Assembly: GCA_902764415.1 (NCBI GenBank)
Contig: CACWVU010000001.1
Coordinates: 65,133-129,132 of the forward strand
Length of the DNA: 64,000 bases
Direction: 5' to 3'
Source: an uncultured bacterium
GTDB lineage: Bacteria > Verrucomicrobiota > Kiritimatiellia > RFP12 > UBA1067
The notes under the pieces are model-generated. The model made no database searches. It saw nothing but the letters and a program-made list of their open reading frames with translations, and was not told the DNA's origin. Position 1 is the stretch's first letter. Each line of letters begins with the position of its first letter. Below, in pieces: positions 7,483 through 15,715 of the stretch. Made by a program: the position numbers and the translations under genes.

Positions 7483-8355
7483 ATGCTCATCGGCTGCCAC
7501 CTAAGCTCCTCCGGCGGCTATCTGGCGATGGCCCAGACGGCCGTCTCGATCGGGGCGAACGTCTTCCAGTTCTTCACCCGCAACCCGCGCGGAGGCGCGG
7601 CGAAGCCGGTCGACCCCGCCGACGTGGAGGCGTTCATCGCCTACGCGCGCGAGCACGGGATCGGCCCCATCCTCGCCCACGCCCCCTACACGCTCAACGC
7701 GGCAGGCGCCGAGGAGCGCGTGCGCGAGTTCGCCGAGGCGACGATGGCGGACGACCTGAAGCGGCTTGAGCTCACCCCTGGCGCGATGTACAACTTCCAT
7801 CCCGGGAGCCACGTCGGCCAGGGCGCGGAGGCGGGGATCGAGCTCGTCTCCTCGATGCTCGCGCGCATTCTCCTTTCCTGGCGCGAGGCGCACGGCGGCA
7901 AGTTCCCCGCCACTTCGATCCTCTTCGAGACCATGTCCGGCAAGGGCAGCGAGCTCGGCCGGAACTTCGAGGAGATCCGCGCGCTCATCGACGCCACCGA
8001 GTCCAAGCTCGGGACCGGTGCACAAACACTTCTCGGCGTCTGCCTCGACACCTGCCATGTCTGGGACGGCGGCTACGACATCGTCGGCGACCTCGACGGC
8101 GTCGTCGCCGAGTTCGACCGCGTGGTGGGCCTTAAGCGTCTGAAGGCTGTCCACGTCAACGACTCCATGAACGTGCTCGGCGCCCACAAGGACCGCCACG
8201 AGAAGATCGGCAAGGGCCGCATCGGGCTCGAGGCGTTCCGGCGGATCGTCAACCATCCTGCGCTCTCGCGCCTGCCGCTCTACCTCGAGACGCCCTGCGA
8301 CTTGCAGGGGTACCGGGACGAGATCGCGCTCATGAAGGGGCTGCGGACGGCATGA
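7483..8355 (+). CDS. nfo: Endonuclease IV (AP endonuclease)
   Basis: A 290-residue zinc TIM-barrel enzyme that cleaves 5' of abasic sites in base-excision repair. MLIGCHLSSSGG, FTRNPRGG, LAHAPYTLN, NFHPGSHVG, ILFETMSGKG, VCLDTCHVWDGGYDI and VHVNDSMNVLGAHKDRHEKIGKG supply the conserved His, Glu and Asp zinc ligands in order. Length is normal. The ATG at 7483 is preceded by a 49-base spacer from yebC with only a weak ribosome binding site. Its stop overlaps the start of the ABC gene (ATGA at 8352-8355). Confidence 0.95.
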   Translation: MLIGCHLSSSGGYLAMAQTAVSIGANVFQFFTRNPRGGAAKPVDPADVEAFIAYAREHGIGPILAHAPYTLNAAGAEERVREFAEATMADDLKRLELTPGAMYNFHPGSHVGQGAEAGIELVSSMLARILLSWREAHGGKFPATSILFETMSGKGSELGRNFEEIRALIDATESKLGTGAQTLLGVCLDTCHVWDGGYDIVGDLDGVVAEFDRVVGLKRLKAVHVNDSMNVLGAHKDRHEKIGKGRIGLEAFRRIVNHPALSRLPLYLETPCDLQGYRDEIALMKGLRTA

Positions 8356-9155
8356 GCCGCGCGCTGCTCGAGATCGAGGACCTCACGGTCGCCTACCGCT
8401 CGGAAGACGGGCGAGTGACCACGGCGGCCGAGGGCGTGACGCTGTCGCTCGACCGCGGCGAGTCGCTCTGCGTGGTCGGCGAGTCCGGCTCCGGCAAGAG
8501 CTCGGTCGCGATGAGCGTCGCGAGACTGCTGCCGAGCCCGCCTGCGTTCTGGCCGAGGGGGCGGATCCTCTTCGACGGCGAGGACGTCCTCGCGATGGAC
8601 GTCGCGCGTCTGCGCGAGCTCCGCGGCCGCCGTATCGGCGTCATCTTCCAGGACCCGATGGGCTCGCTCTCGCCGCTCCACCGCATCGACGACCAGCTGG
8701 TCGAGACCGTCTTTCTCCACGAGCGGATGGCGAAGGAGTCCGCGCGCGAGTTCGCGGTCGAGTGGCTCGGCAAGGTGGGCGTGGACGACCCCGCGCGCGT
8801 CGCGCGCGCGTATCCACATGAGCTTTCCGGCGGGCAGCAGCAGCGGGTGATGATTGCGATGGCGATGATGCTGGGGCCGGACCTGCTGGTGGCGGACGAG
8901 CCGACGACGGCGCTGGACGTGACCGTGCAGAAGCAGATCCTCGCGCTGATGCGCGGGCTCGTCGGCGAGAAGGGCGCGCTCCTCATGATCACCCACGACC
9001 TCGGGGTGGTCTCGGAGATGGCCACGAAGCTTGCGGTAATGAAGGACGGACGCGTCATCGAGACGGCCGCGGACGTCCGGGAGTTCTTTCGCCGTCCCCA
9101 ACACCCCCATTCGCAGGCCTTAGTGGCCGAAGCGAGGAAAATGGAGCTCGAATGA
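8352..9155 (+). CDS. ABC transporter ATP-binding protein, oligopeptide/dipeptide (OppD/DppD) type
   Basis: A 267-residue ABC ATPase. Walker A is GESGSGKSS, the Q-loop is IFQDPMGSLSPLHRI, the signature LSGGQQQRV and Walker B LLVADEPTTALDV; the end (RRPQHPHSQALV) is the start of the oligopeptide-type C-terminal region, here cut short. Subunits of this class normally work with two permeases, a second ATPase and a binding protein, none of which is in the window, so its partner is unknown. Both ends overlap neighbours by ATGA, so it is translated with nfo and ktrA. Confidence 0.88.
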   Translation: MSRALLEIEDLTVAYRSEDGRVTTAAEGVTLSLDRGESLCVVGESGSGKSSVAMSVARLLPSPPAFWPRGRILFDGEDVLAMDVARLRELRGRRIGVIFQDPMGSLSPLHRIDDQLVETVFLHERMAKESAREFAVEWLGKVGVDDPARVARAYPHELSGGQQQRVMIAMAMMLGPDLLVADEPTTALDVTVQKQILALMRGLVGEKGALLMITHDLGVVSEMATKLAVMKDGRVIETAADVREFFRRPQHPHSQALVAEARKMELE

Positions 9156-9808
9156 AGAGAATAGGCATAATCGGCGCCGGCAGGTTCGGCATGTCGCTCG
9201 CGGAGTCGCTCGCCAACGCGGGCGTGGAGGTGCTGCTCATCGACCGGAACCGCCCGGCGATGCAGAACGCGACCGAGTTCGCGACCGCCCTGCAGGGCGA
9301 CGCCACGCAGCCGCGCGTGCTGGACGAGGCGGGCTTCGGCGAGTGCGACGTGGTGGTCGTCGCGATCGGCTCCAACATCGAGGCGTCGATCATGGCGACC
9401 GCGAACTGCAAGGAGCTCGGCGTCGGCAACGTGGTCGCCAAGGCGTCGAGCGAGCTGCACGGCAAGATCCTGCGGCGCATCGGCGCCGACTCGGTGATCT
9501 ACCCCGACCGCGACAGCGCCCACCGGCTCGCGCGGTCGATCGTCAACCACTCGGCCGTCGACTTCCTCGAGGTGTCGGAGGGCTTCTCCATCGCCGAGAT
9601 CGACGTCCCGGACGGCATCCGCGGGCTCACCCTCGCCGAGGCGGACCTCCGCAAGAAGCACGGCGTCACCGTGCTCTGCATCCGCCGCGCCGACGTCGAC
9701 CCCAAGAAGCCGCGCCAGGTGGTGGTGCCGCAGGCCGCCGACACGATCCAGGGGGACGACAAGCTCATCGTCTTCGGAGAGACCAAGTCGATCGACTCGC
9801 TCGGCTGA
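9152..9808 (+). CDS. ktrA: Potassium uptake regulatory subunit, KtrA/TrkA (RCK) type
   Basis: A 218-residue cytoplasmic gating subunit. RIGIIGAGRFGMSLAESLA is the Rossmann NAD/ATP-binding start, followed by LLIDRN and ALQGDATQ; the last about 80 residues (EIDVPDGIRGLTLAEADLR onwards) form the RCK_C ligand-binding domain. Single RCK modules of this length assemble as octameric rings on a KtrB-type channel. No channel gene is visible here. The start overlaps the ABC gene (ATGA), and murA follows after 2 bases. Confidence 0.9.
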   Translation: MKRIGIIGAGRFGMSLAESLANAGVEVLLIDRNRPAMQNATEFATALQGDATQPRVLDEAGFGECDVVVVAIGSNIEASIMATANCKELGVGNVVAKASSELHGKILRRIGADSVIYPDRDSAHRLARSIVNHSAVDFLEVSEGFSIAEIDVPDGIRGLTLAEADLRKKHGVTVLCIRRADVDPKKPRQVVVPQAADTIQGDDKLIVFGETKSIDSLG

Positions 9809-9810
9809 CG

Positions 9811-11094
9811 ATGGCAAGGCTCGTCATCAACGGCCGGCGGACCGTCTCCGGCGTCCACCGCGTGCAGGGCAACAAGAACGCGGCGCTGCCGATGATCGCC
9901 GCGGCGCTGCTCTCGCCGGAGCCGGTGACGCTCGAGAACGTGCCGGAGATCGAGGACGTGGCGATGATGCTCGAGGCGGCGCGCTCGTTCGGCGCGAAGA
10001 TCTCGCGCGACCTCGCCGCCGGCACGGCGACGATCTCCGCGCCGCGGATCCGCACCGCCCGCATCGCGCCGGAGCTCGCGGCGAAGATCCGCACCTCCTT
10101 CCTCTTCGCGGGCCCGCTCCTCGCGCGCCTCGGCCGCGCCTCGCTGCCGCCGCCGGGCGGCGACCCGATCGGCCACCGCCGCCTCGACACCCACTTCGCC
10201 GGCTTCCGCGCGCTCGGCGCGAAGGCGGTGGCGGGCAAGAAGTCGCTTTCGCTGCGCGGCTCGCTCCGGGGCGTGCGGATGCTCCTCGACGAGGCGTCGG
10301 TCACGGCGACAGAGAACATCATGATGGCCGCCACGCTCGCGAAGGGTACGACCACGATCGCCAACGCCGCCTGCGAGCCGCACGTCGTCGACCTCGCCAC
10401 GATGCTCAACGCGATGGGCGCGAAGGTCTCCGGCGCGGGAACCAACTTGATTCGGATCGAAGGCGTCGAGTCGCTGCACGGCTGCTCCGCGCGCGTCGGC
10501 TGCGACTACATTGAGGCCGGCAGCTACGTCGCCGCGGCGGCCGCTACCGGCGGCGAGCTGACGCTCGAGAACGTCGACCCCGAGCCGTTCGATGCGCTGG
10601 AGGGGGCGTTCGCGCGCTTCGGGGTCACCTGGAGCGTCGACGCAAAGGCGCGCACCCTCCACTACGTGCCGCGCAAGCGGCTCAAGATGAAGTACGACCT
10701 CGGCGACGCGATTCCGTCCGTCGCCGACGGCACCTGGCCGGCGTTTCCGTCCGACCTCATCTCGGTGCTGATCGTGCTCGCCACCCAGGCCCGCGGCACC
10801 TGCCTCTTCTTCGAGAAGATGTTCGAGAGCCGGCTCTACTTCGTGGACCGACTGCGCCAGATGGGCGCGAAGATCGTGCAGTGCGACCCGCACCGGGTGG
10901 TGGTGACGGGGCCGTCAACGCTCTACGGCGGGGCAGTGTCGTCCAACGACATCCGCGCCGGCATCTCGCTCGTCATCGCCGCGCTCTGCGCGAAGGGCGA
11001 GACGGTGATCGAGAACGCGGAGACGATCGACCGCGGCTACGCGGCGATCGAGCGCGGGCTCGCCGCGCTCGGCGCCGACATCCGCCGCGCTTAG
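9811..11094 (+). CDS. murA: UDP-N-acetylglucosamine 1-carboxyvinyltransferase, Cys-to-Asp variant
   Basis: A 427-residue enzyme for the first committed step of peptidoglycan synthesis, transferring enolpyruvate from PEP to UDP-GlcNAc. NKNAALPM (K22, N23) and GPLLARLG are conserved substrate-binding segments. The active-site loop reads PPGGDPIGHRRLD: Asp118 (codon 10162-10164) replaces the Cys of the usual PGGC loop. The same substitution in Mycobacterium, Chlamydia and Borrelia MurA gives intrinsic fosfomycin resistance. The length is normal. It is the last gene of the infA operon and converges on aspS. Because MurA is related to AroA, the UDP-GlcNAc-type loop and NKN motif were checked and favour MurA. 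Confidence 0.93.
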   Translation: MARLVINGRRTVSGVHRVQGNKNAALPMIAAALLSPEPVTLENVPEIEDVAMMLEAARSFGAKISRDLAAGTATISAPRIRTARIAPELAAKIRTSFLFAGPLLARLGRASLPPPGGDPIGHRRLDTHFAGFRALGAKAVAGKKSLSLRGSLRGVRMLLDEASVTATENIMMAATLAKGTTTIANAACEPHVVDLATMLNAMGAKVSGAGTNLIRIEGVESLHGCSARVGCDYIEAGSYVAAAAATGGELTLENVDPEPFDALEGAFARFGVTWSVDAKARTLHYVPRKRLKMKYDLGDAIPSVADGTWPAFPSDLISVLIVLATQARGTCLFFEKMFESRLYFVDRLRQMGAKIVQCDPHRVVVTGPSTLYGGAVSSNDIRAGISLVIAALCAKGETVIENAETIDRGYAAIERGLAALGADIRRA

Positions 11095-11110
11095 CGCGGC
11101 GGATGTGTTT

Positions 11111-11240
11111 CAGCAGCCAGCAGCCAGCAGCCAACAGCCAGTAACCAGCAGCCAACAACCAGCAGCCAGCAGCCAGTAGAGAGGAGATTGCCATCCTCTT
11201 TCCGCTGGACGCTGATCGCTGGCTGCTGGTTGCTGATACG
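11111..11240. terminator. Repeat-built imperfect hairpin between convergent murA and aspS
   Basis: From 11111 to 11176 runs a degenerate tandem repeat of CAGCAGC/CAGCCAG units. Its last 31 bases (11146-11176) are complementary at about 24 positions to 11205-11235, and an inner stem AGAGGA (11180-11185) pairs with TCCTCT (11194-11199). The structure lies exactly between two converging stop codons, so a bidirectional terminator or transcript insulator is likely. There is no strong T-run. Confidence 0.6.
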
Positions 11241-11253
11241 CTTCGGTCGGCGC

Positions 11254-13056
11254 CTATGCGCCGGCCGCTTCAGAGCCGGTGCCGCGGATCTTGATGTGGA
11301 GCTCGCGGAGCTGCTGCTCGGTCACGTAGTTTGGCGCGCCCATGAGGAGGTCCTGCGCCTTCTGGTTCATCGGGAAGGCGATCACCTCGCGGATGTTCGG
11401 CGTGTCGGTGAGGAGCATGACCATGCGGTCAACGCCGGGGGCGATTCCGCCGTGGGGCGGCGCTCCGAACTGGAACGCGCGGTGGAGGGCGCCGAACTTC
11501 TTGACGACGTCGTCCTTGGTGTAGCCCGCGATCTCGAACGCCTTGTACATCACCTCGACCTGGTGGTTGCGGATCGCGCCAGAACTGAGCTCGATGCCGT
11601 TGCAGACGACGTCGTACTGGTACGCCTCGATGGTGAGCGGGTCCTTGGTGTTCAGCGCCTCGAGCCCGCCCTGCGGCATCGAGAAGGGGTTGTGCGAGAA
11701 GATGATCTTGCCGGTCTCGGGGTCCTTCTCGAAGAACGGGAAGTCGACGATCCAGCAGAACTTGTAGCAGTTCTTCTCGCGGATGTCGTTCGTCATGTGG
11801 TCGGCGATGTCGGTGCGGACGAGGCCGGAGAGGCGGTTGCACTCGTCGACGTCGGCGGCCATGAAGAACAGCGCGTCGGTCGGCTCCATGCCGGAGATCT
11901 TCTTCATCTCCTCGAGCTGGTCGGCGGAGAGGAACTTCGCGATCGGCCCCTTGAGCTCGCCTTCCTTGGTCCAGCTGATGTAGCCGAGGCCCTTGCCGCC
12001 GTTCTCCTTGACGAACGCCTCGCGCTTGTCGAACCAGGTGCGGGTCTCGACGCCGACGATTCCCTTGACGAGCAGGCCCTTGACGAGCCCGCCGTTCTTG
12101 ACGCACGCGGCGAACGCCTTGAAGTCGGCCTTCGCGAAGAAGTCGGACATGTCGATCCACTTGAGCGGATTCCTGAGGTCCGGCTTGTCCGAGCCGTAGG
12201 TCATCATCGCGTCGCGGTACTTGATGCGCGGCCAGGGCGCCTCGTTGCACGCCCAGGTCGAGAACTTCCTGAACGTCGCGGAGACGACGTCCTCGACGAC
12301 GGCGAAGATCTCGTCTTGCGTCACGTAGGACATCTCGATGTCCATCTGGTAGAACTCGCCGGGCGAGCGGTCGGCGCGCGCGGCCTCGTCGCGGAAGCAC
12401 GGCGCGATCTGGAAGTACTTGTCGAAGCCGGACACCATCAGGAGCTGCTTGAACATCTGCGGCGCCTGCGGAAGGGCGTAGAACATGCCGCGGTGGATGC
12501 GGCTCGGCACCAGGTAGTCGCGCGCGCCCTCGGGCGAGGAGGCGGTGAGGATCGGCGTCTGGAACTCGTGGAATCCCTTCTCCCACATCTTCTCGCGGAG
12601 GAAGCGGATGACGTCGCTCCTGAGGATGATGTTCCTGTGGAGCTTCTCGCGGCGGAGGTCGAGGAAGCGGTACTGGAGGCGCACGTCCTCGCTCTCGTCG
12701 GCCTTCTCGTCCGGGATGTAGAGGGGCGTCACCTGCGAGGCGGACTCCATCACGAGCTCGTTTGCCTCGATCTCGATCTCGCCGGTCGGAAGCTCGGGGT
12801 TGATCGTGTCGGGAGTCCTCAGCTTCACCTCGCCGGTCACGGTGATGACCGACTCGAGGTGCGCCTTCTCGACGGTGCCGAAGAAGCTGCGGCTCGGGTG
12901 GACGACGATCTGCGTGAGGCCGTAGTGGTCGCGGAGGTCGACGAAGAGGATGCCGCCGTGGTCGCGGAGGCGGAACATCCAGCCGGAGAGCCGGACGGTC
13001 TTGCCCGCGTCGGAGGCGCGGAGCTCGTTGCAGGTATGGGTGCGGTACGGATGCAT
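11254..13056 (-). CDS. aspS: Aspartyl-tRNA synthetase, bacterial type
   Basis: A 600-residue class IIb synthetase. The OB-fold anticodon domain opens with [22 protein letters not shown]; motif 2 is [22 protein letters not shown]; the bacterial GAD insertion lies between about 290 and 420; motif 3 appears as [14 protein letters not shown]. Length matches bacterial AspRS (about 590). Whether it also charges tRNA-Asn cannot be read directly. The start at 13056 has AAGGGAAGGA upstream. It is the only minus-strand gene in the window. Confidence 0.96.
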   Translation of the reverse strand: MHPYRTHTCNELRASDAGKTVRLSGWMFRLRDHGGILFVDLRDHYGLTQIVVHPSRSFFGTVEKAHLESVITVTGEVKLRTPDTINPELPTGEIEIEANELVMESASQVTPLYIPDEKADESEDVRLQYRFLDLRREKLHRNIILRSDVIRFLREKMWEKGFHEFQTPILTASSPEGARDYLVPSRIHRGMFYALPQAPQMFKQLLMVSGFDKYFQIAPCFRDEAARADRSPGEFYQMDIEMSYVTQDEIFAVVEDVVSATFRKFSTWACNEAPWPRIKYRDAMMTYGSDKPDLRNPLKWIDMSDFFAKADFKAFAACVKNGGLVKGLLVKGIVGVETRTWFDKREAFVKENGGKGLGYISWTKEGELKGPIAKFLSADQLEEMKKISGMEPTDALFFMAADVDECNRLSGLVRTDIADHMTNDIREKNCYKFCWIVDFPFFEKDPETGKIIFSHNPFSMPQGGLEALNTKDPLTIEAYQYDVVCNGIELSSGAIRNHQVEVMYKAFEIAGYTKDDVVKKFGALHRAFQFGAPPHGGIAPGVDRMVMLLTDTPNIREVIAFPMNQKAQDLLMGAPNYVTEQQLRELHIKIRGTGSEAAGA

Positions 13057-13094
13057 GATTGGAATTGTCCTTCCCTTGGGGAATATGGGTGCGT

Positions 13095-13103
13095 ATTATA
13101 CCA
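13095..13103 (-). promoter_or_regulatory. Extended -10 promoter of aspS
   Basis: On the minus strand TGGTATAAT runs from 13103 to 13095. Transcription should start near 13088, giving a leader of about 32 bases with an AAGGA ribosome binding site before the ATG at 13056. No -35 match is evident. Confidence 0.75.
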
Positions 13104-13141
13104 AATTTCGCCGCGCGGCGTAACGACTGCGGGATTGTTCG

Positions 13142-13165
13142 ACAGGATTAACAGGATTTACAGGA
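13142..13165. repeat. 9-bp tandem repeat (ACAGGATTA)
   Basis: Two and two-thirds units: ACAGGATTA, ACAGGATTT, ACAGGA, in the 505-base gap between aspS and greA. Similar short-period repeats occur between other genes of this window (8-mers at 1587 and 29282, 7-mers at 52706 and 54698). Confidence 0.85.
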
Positions 13166-13196
13166 GTGTGAGTGTTTATGTGAAGAGTGAGTAAAA

Positions 13197-13451
13197 AACT
13201 CCGATGGTTGGGGCTCCCGCTACCGCTCCGCAGCTTCGCCCATGACAACCCCACGTATGATTCTGCCGAAGCCAGGTTATTTAACTGGGGCTCCGCCCCA
13301 GACCCCCTGCGGCGAAGCCGCAGATATAAAACAAGGCATGTGCGGCCGTGGAAGACGAATGTCAGGCGCGAAGCATCGAGCATTCTGCGGAGCGGGACAG
13401 CCGAGCGAAGCGAGACAGCCGAAGGCCGCGAGAGCCACACGGATCGGAGTT
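13197..13451. repeat. Palindromic repeat E, copy 4 (E4)
   Basis: Ends AACTCCGATGG (13197) and ATCGGAGTT (13443-13451). The core hairpins are CTGGGGC-TCC-GCCCCAG, then CTGCGGC-GAA-GCCGCAG and ATATAAAA, as in E2 but with a different loop in the first. The right arm is interrupted after GCGGAGCGG by about 34 bases containing two ACAGCCGA copies before GAGAGCC resumes. The rest of the 505-base aspS-greA gap holds two divergent promoters and a 9-bp tandem repeat, and no gene. Confidence 0.85.
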
Positions 13452-13518
13452 TATACCCCAGATCCCTGAGCCGCGAAATTCCGGGTGACGTGGCGCTTTG
13501 CGCGTAGAGGGGAAATTA

Positions 13519-13527
13519 TGGTATAAT
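13519..13527 (+). promoter_or_regulatory. Extended -10 promoter of the long greA operon
   Basis: TGGTATAAT at 13519-13527; transcription should start near 13534, giving a leader of about 28 bases with AAAAGAGGAGAAGGAG before the ATG at 13562. Unlike the leaderless cases, this gene has a strong ribosome binding site. Confidence 0.75.
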
Positions 13528-13561
13528 ACACGACATCAATTTTCCAAAAGAGGAGAAGGAG

Positions 13562-15679
13562 ATGGCAGAAACGGAGACTCTGGCAGAGCAGCTTAAGGGG
13601 TGCGTCGAGAAGCGGGATTTCGAGGGCGCGCTCGGTTTGGTGAGGGGAAATCTGGAGGAACTGAAGAAGAGCCCGCAGTCAGGGGCGGTCAAGGACGCGC
13701 TGAAGAAGGCGACCGACGACCGTCTGCTGCAGTCGTACGTCGACGGCGCCGGCTTCGGCGAGCTGCCGCTCGACGCCGCGCTCGTGAGGCTCGAGAAGCT
13801 CATCTCCTTCCAGGTCGGCTCGCTGGTCCTGAACCGCACCTGGGGCGTGGGCAAGGTGAAGAAGGTCGACTACTTCTACCGCCGCGTCACGGTCGACTTC
13901 CCCAGCCGCCGCGGCCACCAGTTCACCTACGCGGCGGCGGCGGACATGCTCGAGAGCGCGCCCGACGGCCACATCCTGGTGCTGCGCGAGGTCGACCCCG
14001 CGGCGTTCGAGTCGCTGCTCAAGGAGAAGCCGGGCGAGTTCGTCAAGCGCGTCATCGAGTCCAACGGCTCGTCGATGACGCTGGTGCGGCTCGAGGACTA
14101 CTGCGTCGCCAACGGCTTCGTGAAGGGCGTCAACTGGAAGAAGTTCTGGGACACCGCGCGCGCGGAGCTGCGCCGCGACAAGTGCGTCGTCATCCCGGCC
14201 CGCAAGTCCGACCCGATCCAGGTGACCGGCGCGGCCGAGGACTACGGCGACGTCTGGCTCGAGGCCTTTTCGCACGAGACCGACCCGAAGGCGATCCTCG
14301 CCGCGGTGCGCGAGTACGTGGCGCAGGGCAAGCTCAAGGCGGCGGACGATGCGGTGCGCGCGAAGATCGAGGACCGGCTGGTGTTCGCGGTGACCGCGGC
14401 GCGCAAGGTGGACGACGCGCTCTACGCGCGCCTCGCCTGCACCGTGGCCGAGCTCGGGTTCGCGCGCCCGACGGCGAAGGAGATGCGCGACTACCTCTGG
14501 GAGCGCAGGCGCTACATCAAGGCGGCGGCGGCGCTGCCCTCGCGCGAGGTCGGCGCGATGATTTCGTTCCTCGCCTGCGACGACGCGGCGAAGGCGAAGA
14601 TCTACGCCGCCATCCCGGAGTTCTGCTTCGCGGCGGTGGACGAGATCGTGAAGCGCTTCAGGGACGACAAGTCCAGGGAGGGCGAGGCCGAGGTCTGGCC
14701 TTGCCGCAAGGCCGTCGGCGACTTCATGAAGGAAACCCAGGCGCCGGCGACGCTGACCACGCTGATCGCCGGGCGGATCGAGCAGTTCGGCGAGTTCGAG
14801 TACGCCGACGTCGAGGTCGACGGCAAGAAGATCCGCACGCTCAAGGGCTACAAACTCTGGCCGGAGCTGCCGCCGATCTCCGCGATCCTCGCCCACGCGA
14901 TTGCGCTCGGCGAGGGCCGCCGCTCCGGCGAGACGCTCAGGATGCAGAACCTCGTGCGCCGGCTCTTCGGCGACAAGGCGTGGCTCGAGAAGATGTTCAG
15001 ACTGCTCGGGATGAACTCGACGGCCGACCAGGTGCTCTTCTTCGAGCGCTTCCAGGCCTCCATCGCCTGGGACCCGTCCACCCACCACACGACCGTGGTC
15101 AGGATGGCGAAGCTCGTGCCCGAGCTGGAGAAGCACATCGTCAAGGTGGAGAAGAAGCGCGAGTACGCGCGCCTTACCTCCTACCGCAGCTTCGGCCTCC
15201 GGAAGCAGGAGTACCTCAAGCTCATCAACGAGGACATGCCCGAGAACGTCCGCAAGATCGAGTTCGCCAAGGGCTTCGGCGACCTCTCGGAGAACGCAGA
15301 GTACCAGTACGCGAAGGACGAGCAGCGCCAGCTGATGCAGAAGCAGACGCTGATGCAGGCCGACCTCGAGGCGGTGAAGCCGTCCGACTTCGCCGACGCC
15401 ACGACCGACGAGGTGATGCCTGGCGTCACTGTCGTCGCCGACACCAAGGACGGCGAGAAGGTCTGGCACATCCTCGGCGAGTGGGACAACGACCCCGAGC
15501 TCGGCATCCTCTCCTCGAAGACGCGCGTCGCCCAGGGCCTGCTCGGCAAGAAGCCCGGCGACGGGTTCGAGCTGCCGGACGCGGACGGCGGCGTCGCCTT
15601 CGCGACGATCCGCGAGATCCGCCCGCTGCCGGACTCGGTCCGCGAGTGGATGAAGCTCCCCGCCGGAGTGCAGATTTAA
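13562..15679 (+). CDS. greA: Long GreA-type transcript cleavage/elongation factor with N-terminal extension
   Basis: A 705-residue protein whose last about 170 residues are GreA/GreB: a coiled-coil hairpin with the tip GDLSENAEYQYAKDEQ (about residues 573-588), carrying the acidic residues that enter the RNA polymerase secondary channel, then the FKBP-like C-terminal domain (ILGEWDNDPELGILSS, GLLGKKPGD). Ordinary GreA is about 160 residues. Such long versions with a helical N-terminal region are known from Chlamydia and relatives. Residues 83-122 (FQVGSLVLNRTWGVGKVKKV and following) resemble the opening of CarD/TRCF RNA-polymerase-interacting domains; this is my reading by pattern only. It is followed after 36 bases by a DksA-like gene, another secondary-channel factor. 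Confidence 0.88.
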   Translation: MAETETLAEQLKGCVEKRDFEGALGLVRGNLEELKKSPQSGAVKDALKKATDDRLLQSYVDGAGFGELPLDAALVRLEKLISFQVGSLVLNRTWGVGKVKKVDYFYRRVTVDFPSRRGHQFTYAAAADMLESAPDGHILVLREVDPAAFESLLKEKPGEFVKRVIESNGSSMTLVRLEDYCVANGFVKGVNWKKFWDTARAELRRDKCVVIPARKSDPIQVTGAAEDYGDVWLEAFSHETDPKAILAAVREYVAQGKLKAADDAVRAKIEDRLVFAVTAARKVDDALYARLACTVAELGFARPTAKEMRDYLWERRRYIKAAAALPSREVGAMISFLACDDAAKAKIYAAIPEFCFAAVDEIVKRFRDDKSREGEAEVWPCRKAVGDFMKETQAPATLTTLIAGRIEQFGEFEYADVEVDGKKIRTLKGYKLWPELPPISAILAHAIALGEGRRSGETLRMQNLVRRLFGDKAWLEKMFRLLGMNSTADQVLFFERFQASIAWDPSTHHTTVVRMAKLVPELEKHIVKVEKKREYARLTSYRSFGLRKQEYLKLINEDMPENVRKIEFAKGFGDLSENAEYQYAKDEQRQLMQKQTLMQADLEAVKPSDFADATTDEVMPGVTVVADTKDGEKVWHILGEWDNDPELGILSSKTRVAQGLLGKKPGDGFELPDADGGVAFATIREIRPLPDSVREWMKLPAGVQI

Positions 15680-15715
15680 CCGCAAACCAGGAAATTTCAA
15701 AAGGAGGCAGCAGCC

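Noticed and set aside
9811-11094. AroA (EPSP synthase) instead of MurA
   Set aside because: The N-terminal NKNAALPM and PPGGDPIGHRRLD loop and the lack of AroA signature segments support MurA.
11111-11177. Possible CRISPR-like array
   Set aside because: The units are 7 bases, degenerate and contiguous, with no spacers and no cas genes.
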